A program made the position numbers and the translations under genes. Source: an uncultured Bacteroidales bacterium (GTDB lineage Bacteria > Bacteroidota > Bacteroidia > Bacteroidales > WCHB1-69). From it: DNA of 64,000 bases. This document shows positions 27,801-35,744 of the stretch, piece by piece. The stretch spans positions 34,110 through 98,109 of the forward strand of contig OMYJ01000010.1 in NCBI GenBank assembly GCA_900315245.1, in the 5' to 3' direction. The notes beneath the pieces were generated by a model. That model saw only the letters and a program-made list of their open reading frames with translations. It ran no database searches and was not told where the DNA came from. Numbering within the stretch: position 1 is the first letter of the stretch; every line of letters starts with the position of its first letter.

Positions 27801-30800
27801 GTCACCACCAATCCTTACACGGTGCAAAATATTTTTGCTGCTGGAGTGTACGACTTCTACGTCCGTTCCCATTGTAGTGATATCAGTCAAAGCGTTTTCG
27901 AGGGTCCTGTCTCACATAGGTTCCTGACAAACGGCTTCATCCCGCTTGAGGAAGGGCACCACACGATCTCGTTATGTGGCGGACATCTCTATGATGATGG
28001 TGGTCCGGACGGGGACTACAGTAGAATATGTCATACAGAAGTGACCCTTATGCCCGAGACAACAGGAGAATATGTCCAAGTGCAGGGCTTTTGTGAAATC
28101 GGATGTCACGATACGCTTAGAATCTTTGACGGAATTGGCACAGAAGGCGAAGTGCTATATGCCTTATGTTCTGAAATTGATCCGTATGGGAACTGTTTCC
28201 CCTTTATTAATACAGCAGATATCCCCAAAGTGGTTTCTGTCAGTGGCCCGCTCACAGTTCAGCTGATTAAAGAATACTATTACAATAATCCCGGAAGCGG
28301 GTTTGATATGGAGGTGCAGTGCATCACCTGTAAAAAACCGGTCGGGTTCGTGGCCTCTTCGGGAATGGACTCTTCCGTCACCCTCAATTGGACGGATGTG
28401 ACACCGGCAGAGTCTTGGGAATTGGAGTATGGCCCGGTAGGGTTTATCCTGGGTACGGGTATCACGGTCACAGCCAATGCCCATCCTTTTACAGTACATT
28501 CTCTACCAATTGGCTCATACGACTTTTACGTGCGTGCCCGCTGTGACAGCACAAAAGTGAGTGATCCTGCGGGCCCCTTGACCTTTGTGTCGGGTAGTGA
28601 TGATTACCTCGTATCTGTTGATGGGAAGATAACCCTGCCCCTTTGCGGAGGTTATCTGTACGACAATGGCGGGCCGGACGGGAACTATTCCGGTCCTGGC
28701 CGCATGGTGGTGACATTGGTTCCTGAAGCGCCGGGCGAGTATGTTCGCATAGAAGGAAGTTATAATCTTTCGAACCCCGACAATATTAAAGTATATGATG
28801 GTCTGAGTACGGATGGATTGCTGTTAGCGGAGATGTGGGGACATTTTCCAGAAAGCTGGAGCTGGTCGGACATAATGGCGCAGTCCATATCGGGCCCGTT
28901 GACCTTAGAGTTGGTTACGGAAAACCTGAACGGCAGTCCGGGCTTTGATTTCGAGGTCAGCTGTATGGACTGTCCCACCGCCGCAAATTTCGCGCTGACC
29001 GACAGCACGGACACCACATTCACACTGTCGTGGTGGGCGGAGAACACGGATGCCGAATGGGAGATTGAGTATGTGCGCCACAATGTGCCGAGAGGGGAAG
29101 GGGTGGTCGCCCATACCTATGCCCACTCCTATACTTATCATGTGGAGGATATGCCCGTAGGGGAAACTATCCTCGATGTATATCTCCATGCTCGTTGCGA
29201 CTCGCTGAACCAGCTTTGGATTGGGCCTTTTGCCGTTATGATCCCCGGAAGGTATTCCTTGATGAATGCTGCCCGATGGGACACCATTTCCATCTGCGGC
29301 CAGCATCTGTATGACCCCGCCGGCCCATTAGACTACTGCTGGATAGAAAACCACGAATCGATAATGGTGACCTTGATGCCTGATGCTCCCGGGAATCTTG
29401 TTCAAATACAGGGCAGCTATGGAACTACTTGGGGTCCTTTGCGCATTTATGACGGTGCAGACACCAACGGTCTCCTCCTGTTTGAGAATAGTTTTGTGGA
29501 TGGCACCATCCCCACACTGCAATCCACCACCGGCCCGCTGACTATTCAGGTGGTACCCTTTGAAGGTTTGATAACCTGCGCGCTAGACCTGAATGTGAGC
29601 TGTCCCTCTTGTACACCTCCTGATGATTTCCGCGCCACCACCTACTCGTCGGGCGAGGTGGTCCTGACCTGGGAATCCGCTGGCGATACCACGGCCATAT
29701 ATGAAATCGAATACGGTTCACACGGGTTTATGCACGGCTACGGCACTACCATCATCACCTCCGACAATCCATACGTGCTGACCGGTTTGGGGATGGGGAC
29801 GTATGATTTCTATAGTCGGTATGTTTGCGATTCTATCGAAAGAAGTGGCTGGAGAGATATTCAGACCCTCACGGTGGGACAATACAACATTCATCCTAAC
29901 AAAACGCAAACGCTCCAGACATGCAGTGAGCATATCTCTTTCGACAACCATAGCCAAGAGTACACTACTCTTGTTATTATTCCGGAGGAAGGAAACAGCT
30001 ATGTGCAGTTGTCAGGAAACTTTTCATTGTATAATAGTTATAATATTGGAGATGCGCCTTCGGTAATCCGAATCTTCGACGGTCCCGATACCACAAGTGC
30101 GCTATTGTATGAAAACCATTACATAAACGATGGCGGTGGAAGTGATGTTGTTGGAACATTATTTCTGGAGACTCTTTCTAATACCATGACGGTACTTTTG
30201 GAAGAAAACGTAAGTGTTGATTTCGACGTGCGATGTGTTACCTGCCAATGCCCGAAAGATGTCAAAGTCCTTGCGGCTAACGACTCTTCCGTTACTCTTG
30301 ATTGGACAGAATATGGTGATGCAAATGAATGGGGAATTCATTATGCATACGCCAATGGCTACTATGGTTGGGAAGCTTTTCGCCCTGTGATCTCCCATCC
30401 TGTAGATGTGACCATTCCTCGCCCCCTCGAAATCCGATCTCATTGTGGAGGTGAACATGTGAGCGACTGGGTCGGTATTAACGGAATATCTGTAGGTCAG
30501 GATTATGTTATGTCATGGTATAATCATTTTTATCATAATTATGTTTCTGTATGTGGAGGACACATTTATGATCAGGGCGGTCCTATGCACAATCAGTATG
30601 TCCTTTCTGAAGGGTATAGTCCTGAAATTGTCATTGTTCCTGACAACCCACAATCAAGGATACTACTTCATGGTTGGTATTCTAATTATCCCGTAGGGTC
30701 GGATTGTTATAAGTTTATGATTTATGACGGAATAGGTACTGACGGACAAGTACTATTCAATTCAAATCAATATCCTATTTTTGAAGAAACGTGGGGGTAT

Positions 30801-32789
30801 GTCGAAGGTTTCAATTCTTACTTTGCTTTTTTGAATCAAAATGCCTCTATTTTGCCTGAATTATCTATTGTTTCTCCTTCGGGAGGTCCAATCACATTAA
30901 AGTTGTTTGCCTATGCTGGTAGTTCTTTCTACGGAGGTCCATGTTATGATTTTCAAGTATCCTGCATTCCTCAAACCTCATGCACGAAGCCTGAGGCTCT
31001 GAAGGTTGACAGTTTCATGGACACAGCTGTCACCCTTTCTTGGGTGGAGAATGGAGAGGCTTCCGTTTGGGAGGTGGAGTACGGTGAGGAAGGGCATGCG
31101 CCCGGCACCGGCGACATTGTGCAAACCACGGCAAACCCGTTCATATTGGGCGGTCTGCAACCTGGCACTACGTACGAGGTCTATGTGCGCTCGGTGTGCG
31201 ATTCCGGCGAGACAAGTCCTTGGACGGGCCCTGTTACCGTTGTGGCCAACTCTTATGTAGCAAACCATAGTGGCACAGATATCCTCACCCTTTGCGGAGG
31301 CCATCTCTATGATGAAGGAGGATCATACGGTTATCACCACACGGCGGAAATCGACAATGTTATTGTGCTGCTGCCCGACCAGCCCGGCGATTATGTGAAG
31401 GTGGAAGGGTGGACAAACATGTCCGGTGTCTTCCGAATTTATGATGGTGCGGACACCAACGGCCGGCTGTTAGCTACGGCTGAGAAGGACATGGTGGTGT
31501 CGGTGCAGTCTTCTACAGGACCGCTCACCGTGCATGTGGTCACCTCGTTTGAGGAAGGCCAGCTCTTCCGGCTCTTCGACTTGGCCGTGAGTTGCGTGAG
31601 TTGCCTTGTCCCGAAAGATTTCCGTGTTATAGATGATACATACTGGTATGATACCTTATCAATGTCCTGGTCGGAAAGCGGTTCGGCTACCCAGTGGGAC
31701 ATCCAGTATGGATCCGACGGGTTTGTCTTAGGCACGGGCTCGGTGATTACTACCACGGACAACCCGCATACGTTCCAGTATCTGACTCCCGGCGTGGACT
31801 ACAGTTTTTATGTACGGTCCAACTGCGGTGGCAACAACACGAGTGCGTGGGCGGGCCCTGTGCATGCCATGCCGCAAGCGTACTACATTCCCAATTTCGG
31901 GCGGCGAACCCTCACCCTCTGCGAGGGAGTTCTGTATGATGACGGTGGCCCGAACCGCAGTTATGCGGAAGACGGTGATGTGGTGGTCACCCTCAGGCCC
32001 GCCGAAGAGGGCGAGGCAATGCGGGTCTTCGGCTATTGGTACCAGAATGCTTATACCAATGGCCAAGACTATCTCCAGATTTATGATGGAAAGGACACCG
32101 TGTATCCGGTGCTCTACGACACCCGTCTTCACAGCAACCCCATAATGGCCACCTCCTCTATGGGACCGCTTACTCTCTACTTCCACTCCACGCGCCCGCA
32201 AGATATGTCGAACTTTTGGAGTGGATTCGAACTGCATACGGACTGTGTAGAAACCGACCTATTCGTTCCTTGCTCTTCTCCCACATGGATCACGCTCTCC
32301 GACATTACCCTCCACAGTGCTGTGGTCGATTGGATTCAAGATGGTCCAGACCCGGATTTCTGGGTGGTGAACTACACCAACTCTGATACGTGGAAGAGTG
32401 CCGTCACCTCCACGCACCCATATATTCTGCGCGACCTTGACGAACACACCACTTATAGGGTGAATGTGGAAGCACATTGCGAGGACGGCTACTACGGCAA
32501 CGTCTCCGAGGAGGTCACGTTCTTCACCAGTCCGTCCGGTGTGCAGGAATATGCCGCCGACGGAGACATCCTTCTGTACCCAAATCCGACACGGGGTACC
32601 GTCACCGTGCGACACAACAGCCTCATCCAGCATATCGCTTTGTATGATGTCTATGGCAAAGTGTTGTATGAGGCACCAGTTGATGACTGCCGGACCGTCC
32701 TCGACCTACAGCCGTATGCCTCCGGGATGTATTTCGTGCGAGCCAAGACTTCAGACGGCGTGTCTGTGCGAAGTGTGGTGAAAGAATAA
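24855..32789 (+). CDS. Giant T9SS cargo protein with about eleven CUB-like/FN3 modules
   Basis: 2644 residues. Signal peptide (to about residue 21, TFSQ). An N-terminal module opens YVITMYDSYGDGWGG. About eleven repeats follow, each a CUB-like beta-sandwich and a fibronectin type III domain, roughly 200-220 residues. CUB markers: LCGGHLYDDGGP near the start, then IYDG and SGPLTVQL. FN3 markers: VTLNWTD, WELEYGPVGF and GTG. CUB starts lie near 25375, 26085, 26715, 27280, 27965, 28630, 29285, 29910, 30540, 31280 and 31905. A type A sorting domain ends the protein (LLYPNPTRGTVTV, ASGMYFVR). It is exported by T9SS and anchored at the surface, probably as an adhesin or glycan-binding scaffold. It follows the smaller T9SS cargo gene by 5 bases, and an identical terminator closes the operon. 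Confidence 0.9.
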   Translation: MKKYICFLALLASMALPTFSQNNCAYVITMYDSYGDGWGGSRGSFVYVMQGNTPVDTFRVHRTGSHNDFIEIDTLWMQSGMEYRFFWKSGEDARHDYECSFLIHDLQGNRVCQCPDATLLPVGNAFQTLQCGDVCFATYYMGYSFEGTTFGDENPQMFYYNVDCPYIIDTLQICDNQTLMLYDDGGPLNSITYSYDHHNMGKYFNSAVVLYSDSPNKMLKLSGLYNFYDLPWMLTDVRLRVFDGTDTTGQLLFSSTLDSAEVPEIVSLTGALTVLYQYQFMDGIQWFEPSSPYYAQGFELEVSLTSPILCYSPVNLTLENETADTLTFAWTIVGTATEWEMEFGPAGFAHGSGTVVTVNSNPCKITSFPHGEIVDFYIRTKCGDSQYSSWSNKVQRFTPGYYVIPENGTDTISLCGGHLYLEEYLYTVNTTVVIVPDNPQQLVQLSGSYSWSFFDPSFVLNIYDGASIEGTSLLYTSEGTSDGNIGVVTSTSGPLTLQLSGYAYQVEDFNFFVQCINYHMPIRFRVDSVGPFAARLVWTEVGTATEWDVEYGAEGFTFGTGTLLHVTDTFCTVTGIAIGSVNDFYVRSNSGQGQTGDWAGPVTYFSTSATPATFTVPLNQAYAARMCEGTAHYENTTGNAASTLLTLFPKTANAYISVQSPPNYPIRVFEGIDTLGTILAASNGYLSESGPLTIVTDCNSGDSFDISISCDACPTPDSLRIVRVSGDSATLVWHDHNASNSWVVSCCLNGHHPGNVYTVTEPRVTVSGLQEGSTYTMEVYALCGNGLQSGWPTLTYIHSPDEYDLSQDADEVGICGGQVTHHSGWTAANNRKTVILMPMHEGEYLQLQGTLRQEYDQGIGFRLLTVYDGMGTEGTILYQSQSNGFGGTVDVNDTIFIQSTTGPLTLVTNEYGYSQLQIFPDNHFFLTASCTDCAIPAGLRIDSLSPYSITLAWEETGAVTSWDIEYGLSGFTPGTGAGTLLHVTTNPYTVQNIFAAGVYDFYVRSHCSDISQSVFEGPVSHRFLTNGFIPLEEGHHTISLCGGHLYDDGGPDGDYSRICHTEVTLMPETTGEYVQVQGFCEIGCHDTLRIFDGIGTEGEVLYALCSEIDPYGNCFPFINTADIPKVVSVSGPLTVQLIKEYYYNNPGSGFDMEVQCITCKKPVGFVASSGMDSSVTLNWTDVTPAESWELEYGPVGFILGTGITVTANAHPFTVHSLPIGSYDFYVRARCDSTKVSDPAGPLTFVSGSDDYLVSVDGKITLPLCGGYLYDNGGPDGNYSGPGRMVVTLVPEAPGEYVRIEGSYNLSNPDNIKVYDGLSTDGLLLAEMWGHFPESWSWSDIMAQSISGPLTLELVTENLNGSPGFDFEVSCMDCPTAANFALTDSTDTTFTLSWWAENTDAEWEIEYVRHNVPRGEGVVAHTYAHSYTYHVEDMPVGETILDVYLHARCDSLNQLWIGPFAVMIPGRYSLMNAARWDTISICGQHLYDPAGPLDYCWIENHESIMVTLMPDAPGNLVQIQGSYGTTWGPLRIYDGADTNGLLLFENSFVDGTIPTLQSTTGPLTIQVVPFEGLITCALDLNVSCPSCTPPDDFRATTYSSGEVVLTWESAGDTTAIYEIEYGSHGFMHGYGTTIITSDNPYVLTGLGMGTYDFYSRYVCDSIERSGWRDIQTLTVGQYNIHPNKTQTLQTCSEHISFDNHSQEYTTLVIIPEEGNSYVQLSGNFSLYNSYNIGDAPSVIRIFDGPDTTSALLYENHYINDGGGSDVVGTLFLETLSNTMTVLLEENVSVDFDVRCVTCQCPKDVKVLAANDSSVTLDWTEYGDANEWGIHYAYANGYYGWEAFRPVISHPVDVTIPRPLEIRSHCGGEHVSDWVGINGISVGQDYVMSWYNHFYHNYVSVCGGHIYDQGGPMHNQYVLSEGYSPEIVIVPDNPQSRILLHGWYSNYPVGSDCYKFMIYDGIGTDGQVLFNSNQYPIFEETWGYVEGFNSYFAFLNQNASILPELSIVSPSGGPITLKLFAYAGSSFYGGPCYDFQVSCIPQTSCTKPEALKVDSFMDTAVTLSWVENGEASVWEVEYGEEGHAPGTGDIVQTTANPFILGGLQPGTTYEVYVRSVCDSGETSPWTGPVTVVANSYVANHSGTDILTLCGGHLYDEGGSYGYHHTAEIDNVIVLLPDQPGDYVKVEGWTNMSGVFRIYDGADTNGRLLATAEKDMVVSVQSSTGPLTVHVVTSFEEGQLFRLFDLAVSCVSCLVPKDFRVIDDTYWYDTLSMSWSESGSATQWDIQYGSDGFVLGTGSVITTTDNPHTFQYLTPGVDYSFYVRSNCGGNNTSAWAGPVHAMPQAYYIPNFGRRTLTLCEGVLYDDGGPNRSYAEDGDVVVTLRPAEEGEAMRVFGYWYQNAYTNGQDYLQIYDGKDTVYPVLYDTRLHSNPIMATSSMGPLTLYFHSTRPQDMSNFWSGFELHTDCVETDLFVPCSSPTWITLSDITLHSAVVDWIQDGPDPDFWVVNYTNSDTWKSAVTSTHPYILRDLDEHTTYRVNVEAHCEDGYYGNVSEEVTFFTSPSGVQEYAADGDILLYPNPTRGTVTVRHNSLIQHIALYDVYGKVLYEAPVDDCRTVLDLQPYASGMYFVRAKTSDGVSVRSVVKE

Positions 32790-32793
32790 CGCT

Positions 32794-32830
32794 AATAAGA
32801 AAATCCCCTCTCATGCGAGAGGGGATTTTT
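32794..32830 (+). terminator. Intrinsic terminator, copy 2 of an identical pair
   Basis: The same 37 bases as 23330-23366, 4 bases after the stop of the giant gene, with one additional T. It is palindromic and may also stop transcription from the convergent prs gene. Confidence 0.95.
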
Positions 32831-32869
32831 TATGGTATAGTGACGCATAGCAATGCGAAACTACCGTGG

Positions 32870-33802
32870 TTATACATAGTAATGCGACGAGATTGACGTG
32901 TTGTCTTCGACGCTCAGGATGATTTCGGACAGCAGTTTGGCCACGGAAACGACCTTGACCTTGGAGCAAGGACGTTTGAGCGGGATGGTGTCGGTGACGA
33001 GGACCTCGTCAAGAACGGAGTTCTCGATTTTCTCCAAGGCGTCGCCGGAGAAGAGGCCGTGGGCGCACATGGCGCGGACACTGAGAGCACCCATTTCCTT
33101 GATGCGGGAGGCTGCTTTGCAGAGTGTGCCGGCAGTGTCGATGATGTCGTCCACCAGAATCACGTTTTTACCCTTCACGTCGCCAATGATTTGCAGGGAA
33201 GCCACCTCGTTCTGCTTTTCACGCTGTTTGTATCCGATGGCCAGTTCGCAGTTGAGTGCCTTGGCATACGTGGAGGCGCGTTTGGTGCCGCCCGTGTCCG
33301 GAGATGCAATGCTGATGTTTTCCCAGCCGGAGTTCTTCACCAGCGGGATGAAGACGTTGGAGGCGAACAGGTGATCAACAGGCACTTCGAAAAAGCCTTG
33401 TATTTGGTCTGCGTGCAGGTCCATGGTGATGACGCGGCTCACACCAGCGGTGGTGAGCAAATTGCACATCAGCTTGGCACCGATGGAGGTGCGGGGTTTA
33501 TCTTTGCGGTCCTGGCGTGCGTATCCAAAGTAAGGGATGACAGCGATGATGCTGCGAGCTGAAGCACGCTTTGCGGCATCAATGGCGATCAGCAGCTCAA
33601 TGATGTTGTCAGCCGGGGAGAAGGTCGGCTGAATGATAAACACATCGCGCCCGCGGATGCTCTCGTTGTAATATACCTGGATTTCACCGTCCTTGAACTG
33701 CATGATATCCACAGACAATAACGGCTTGTGCAGGCAATCTGCAATCTTTTTTGCCAACTCAGGGTTCGCCCGACCGGCAACCAATACGTAATCGTGATCC
33801 AT
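32870..33802 (-). CDS. prs: Ribose-phosphate pyrophosphokinase
   Basis: 310 residues. It makes PRPP from ribose 5-phosphate and ATP for nucleotide, histidine, tryptophan and NAD synthesis. Markers: FKDGEIQVYYNESIRGRDVF, the flexible-loop region YFGYARQDRKDKPRTSI, and the PRPP-binding loop VILVDDIIDTAGT. Length is normal for the class I enzyme. The ATG at 33802 is 45 bases after the -7 element. Transcribed leftwards, converging on the giant-gene terminator. Confidence 0.96.
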   Translation of the reverse strand: MDHDYVLVAGRANPELAKKIADCLHKPLLSVDIMQFKDGEIQVYYNESIRGRDVFIIQPTFSPADNIIELLIAIDAAKRASARSIIAVIPYFGYARQDRKDKPRTSIGAKLMCNLLTTAGVSRVITMDLHADQIQGFFEVPVDHLFASNVFIPLVKNSGWENISIASPDTGGTKRASTYAKALNCELAIGYKQREKQNEVASLQIIGDVKGKNVILVDDIIDTAGTLCKAASRIKEMGALSVRAMCAHGLFSGDALEKIENSVLDEVLVTDTIPLKRPCSKVKVVSVAKLLSEIILSVEDNTSISSHYYV

Positions 33803-33847
33803 AAATGATTGATATTTAATATTTTACGTTTTTTGATTTTTGATATA

Positions 33848-33855
33848 CAAAAATA
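33848..33855 (-). promoter_or_regulatory. -7 element for prs
   Basis: TATTTTTG on the minus strand, in the 88-base gap between the TPR-like lipoprotein gene and prs. Confidence 0.6.
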
Positions 33856-33890
33856 ATCACTTATCGTGGAATCTCCAAAAAAAGATATTA

Positions 33891-34463
33891 TTAGTTATGA
33901 ACATTCTCAATGTACATTGAGGAAATTTCCGATTCCGATTTTCCAAGCAAGGTTAGGTATTGTTCAAAGACGGGGGTGAGGGAGTCGTTGGGGAAGCGGT
34001 TGATGAAGTCGCGGTATTCGCTTTCGGCACTGCGACAGTCACCGAGGATGTCGTCATAGACGATGGCTCGCTGCCAGTAGCAGAGTTTGGCATTATCGTG
34101 TTCAGGGAACTGCTCTTGGAACTGGTTGAAGATGGCAAGGGCTCGTTTAGCGTTGGTGGCGCGGTATTCGGCTGTTTCCGCCGACTTTGCCAGAATCATG
34201 CTGCCCACACCGGCGCGATAGAGCATTCCCGGTGCGAGCGTGTCATCTGGATGCGCCTCCGCAAAGGCCATCGCCCGCGTGATGAACTCGTTGAAGGCTG
34301 CCGTGTCAATGCGCCCACACACAGCATACAGGGAGTCAGCGTGTTGGTAGGATGCCTTCAGGGAGGCTGTCTCCTGCCGCACAGATTGCTGTCCAGCGCG
34401 GTTTCCGTTGTGGCAGGCGACCAGCAGCGCGGCCGCCACCATTATTGTGATTGTTCGTTTCAT
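33891..34463 (-). CDS. TPR-like lipoprotein
   Basis: 190 residues. The signal peptide ends in lipobox LVAC (Cys17). The mature part is helical, with pairs of Ala/Tyr-rich helices such as NEFITRAMAFAEAHPDDTLA and CRSAESEYRDFINRFPNDSL. These resemble tetratricopeptide repeats of the YfiO/BamD or tol-pal accessory kind. It is likely an envelope scaffold; the partner is unknown. prs follows downstream but has its own promoter. A 180-base intergenic region of inverted repeats separates it from the upstream def gene. Confidence 0.78.
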   Translation of the reverse strand: MKRTITIMVAAALLVACHNGNRAGQQSVRQETASLKASYQHADSLYAVCGRIDTAAFNEFITRAMAFAEAHPDDTLAPGMLYRAGVGSMILAKSAETAEYRATNAKRALAIFNQFQEQFPEHDNAKLCYWQRAIVYDDILGDCRSAESEYRDFINRFPNDSLTPVFEQYLTLLGKSESEISSMYIENVHN

Positions 34464-34643
34464 TATCGTCTATCGCTATCGTTACAGCCCCACACTGCGC
34501 TCCGCTTGTATGGGGTTATTTGCACTTCGCGCGTCTTGCCTCTCCGAGGCTGCTCAAGGAATATGTTTTATATTTCTATCCCGCCCTTCGGGCACCCCTT
34601 CTAAAAGAAGGGGAATGGTTCTTCGACCGAATCTTTCATCGTC
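34464..34643. other. Intergenic region rich in short inverted repeats
   Basis: No gene seen. It contains a perfect CCCCTTCT/AGAAGGGG hairpin (34595-34613), a CCCGCCCTTCGGG element near 34580 and a small CCTCTCCGAGG hairpin near 34541. The hairpin at 34595 lies about 30 bases after def in its direction of transcription and may help end the ruvX-def message. Confidence 0.55.
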
Positions 34644-34660
34644 TCATCGTCTCATCGTCT
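34637..34660 (+). repeat. Octamer tandem repeat CATCGTCT x3
   Basis: Three exact copies spanning the stop codon of def. On the coding strand the unit is CGATGAGA, one base different from the CGATGAGG repeat at 1606-1629. Confidence 0.92.
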
Positions 34661-35195
34661 TGTACGCCGGATGCACTTTCCCGCCGGCGATGTCGTTGAG
34701 CGGGCGTTTGAGCACCATCTTCTTGATCTGGGAGAGGTTGTCGGTGAAGACTTTGCCCTCCAGATGGTCATATTCGTGCTGGATGATACGGGCCAATACG
34801 CCGTTGATGTCGCAGTCGTGGAATTCGCCGTTCTCGTCATAGTAAGTGATGTGGATGTCGGATTTGCGGACGACCTCCTCGTTGATTTTGGGCAAGCTGA
34901 GGCAGCCCTCAGCGAAGGGGACGTCCTGGCCGAAACGGTCGGTGATGGTGGGGTTGATAAACGCACCCTTAAACGGCTCGTGATCGGGGTAAATTTCCTT
35001 ATAAGGGGTGGAGTCAACCACGAACACGCGGACGGATTTGCCTACTTGGGGCGCGGCAAGACCTACGCCGTCAGCATTATACATCGTTTCATACATATCC
35101 GCCACAAAGGTTTTCAGGGTGGCGTCGTTCAGGTCAACTTCCACGGCCGTTTTCCGAAGCACGGGCTGTCCGTACAGATAAATGGGTAATATCAT
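34644..35195 (-). CDS. def: Peptide deformylase
   Basis: 183 residues. It removes the formyl group from nascent proteins. All three motifs are present: GVGLAAPQVG (43-52), EGCLS (96-100, metal-binding Cys98) and QHEYDHLEG (His140, Glu141, His144). The start overlaps the ruvX stop by 4 bases (ATGA), so the two are translationally coupled. The last four residues (TMRR) and the stop are made by an octamer repeat, not by conserved sequence; the family core ends before this. Confidence 0.96.
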   Translation of the reverse strand: MILPIYLYGQPVLRKTAVEVDLNDATLKTFVADMYETMYNADGVGLAAPQVGKSVRVFVVDSTPYKEIYPDHEPFKGAFINPTITDRFGQDVPFAEGCLSLPKINEEVVRKSDIHITYYDENGEFHDCDINGVLARIIQHEYDHLEGKVFTDNLSQIKKMVLKRPLNDIAGGKVHPAYKTMRR

Positions 35196-35644
35196 TGTTC
35201 TTTGTCTCTTAAATTAATCAAATCTTGTTGTTCCAGATAGGATTGAAGGATGATGGCCGCGCTCATCTTATCGACATTGGCCTTGTTTTGGCGGTCCTTC
35301 TTCTTCAGCCCGATGTCAATCATCGTCTGGAAGGCGATGCGGGAGGTGAAACGCTCGTCCATGCGGGCGAGTTCGGTTCCAGGGGAGATGTTCGGCAGCT
35401 CCTTGCGCAGGCGGTTGACGAAGGGCTCGATGTAGCGGCATGACTCCGACGGGGTGTTGTCCAGTTGCTTGGCCTCCCCGATGACGATGACATCAACTTT
35501 CTCTTTTTTGAGGTAATCTTTCAGGAAATCGAAGGCTTGCGCCACGGGGACGGTCTCCAAGGCGTGCGCACAGATCTGCAGTTCGTCCGTAACGGCGAAC
35601 CCCACACGCTTTTGTCCGTAATCGATGGCCATAATCCTACCCAT
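35192..35644 (-). CDS. ruvX: RuvX/YqgF Holliday-junction-resolvase-like nuclease
   Basis: 150 residues of the RNase H-like YqgF family: [17 protein letters not shown] at the N-terminus, [14 protein letters not shown] in the middle, and [12 protein letters not shown] with the conserved Glu. In other bacteria it acts in pre-16S rRNA 5' end maturation. The start is the ATG at 35644, just downstream of the -7 element; a longer in-frame extension to 35779 would run through that promoter and into the glnS start. First gene of the ruvX-def operon. Confidence 0.93.
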   Translation of the reverse strand: MGRIMAIDYGQKRVGFAVTDELQICAHALETVPVAQAFDFLKDYLKKEKVDVIVIGEAKQLDNTPSESCRYIEPFVNRLRKELPNISPGTELARMDERFTSRIAFQTMIDIGLKKKDRQNKANVDKMSAAIILQSYLEQQDLINLRDKEQ

Positions 35645-35667
35645 AACTGGCGTTTTTTTTCGAGGCG

Positions 35668-35709
35668 CAAAGATACGGAATTTTCGGAAACAAAAAAATC
35701 GTATCTTTG
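35668..35709. promoter_or_regulatory. Divergent promoter pair ruvX / glnS
   Basis: Two perfect TATCTTTG elements face away from each other: 35668-35675 on the minus strand for ruvX and 35702-35709 on the plus strand for glnS, 26 bases apart. Their upstream elements must overlap, so the promoters could compete. Confidence 0.8.
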
Positions 35710-35744
35710 CCGTTTGTTTTTTACCAACCCTAAAACCGAAGAAT

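Noticed and set aside
34464..34643. Small coding genes in the gap before the TPR-like lipoprotein
   Set aside because: Short frames here overlap inverted repeats and lack signal peptides, motifs or plausible start regions.
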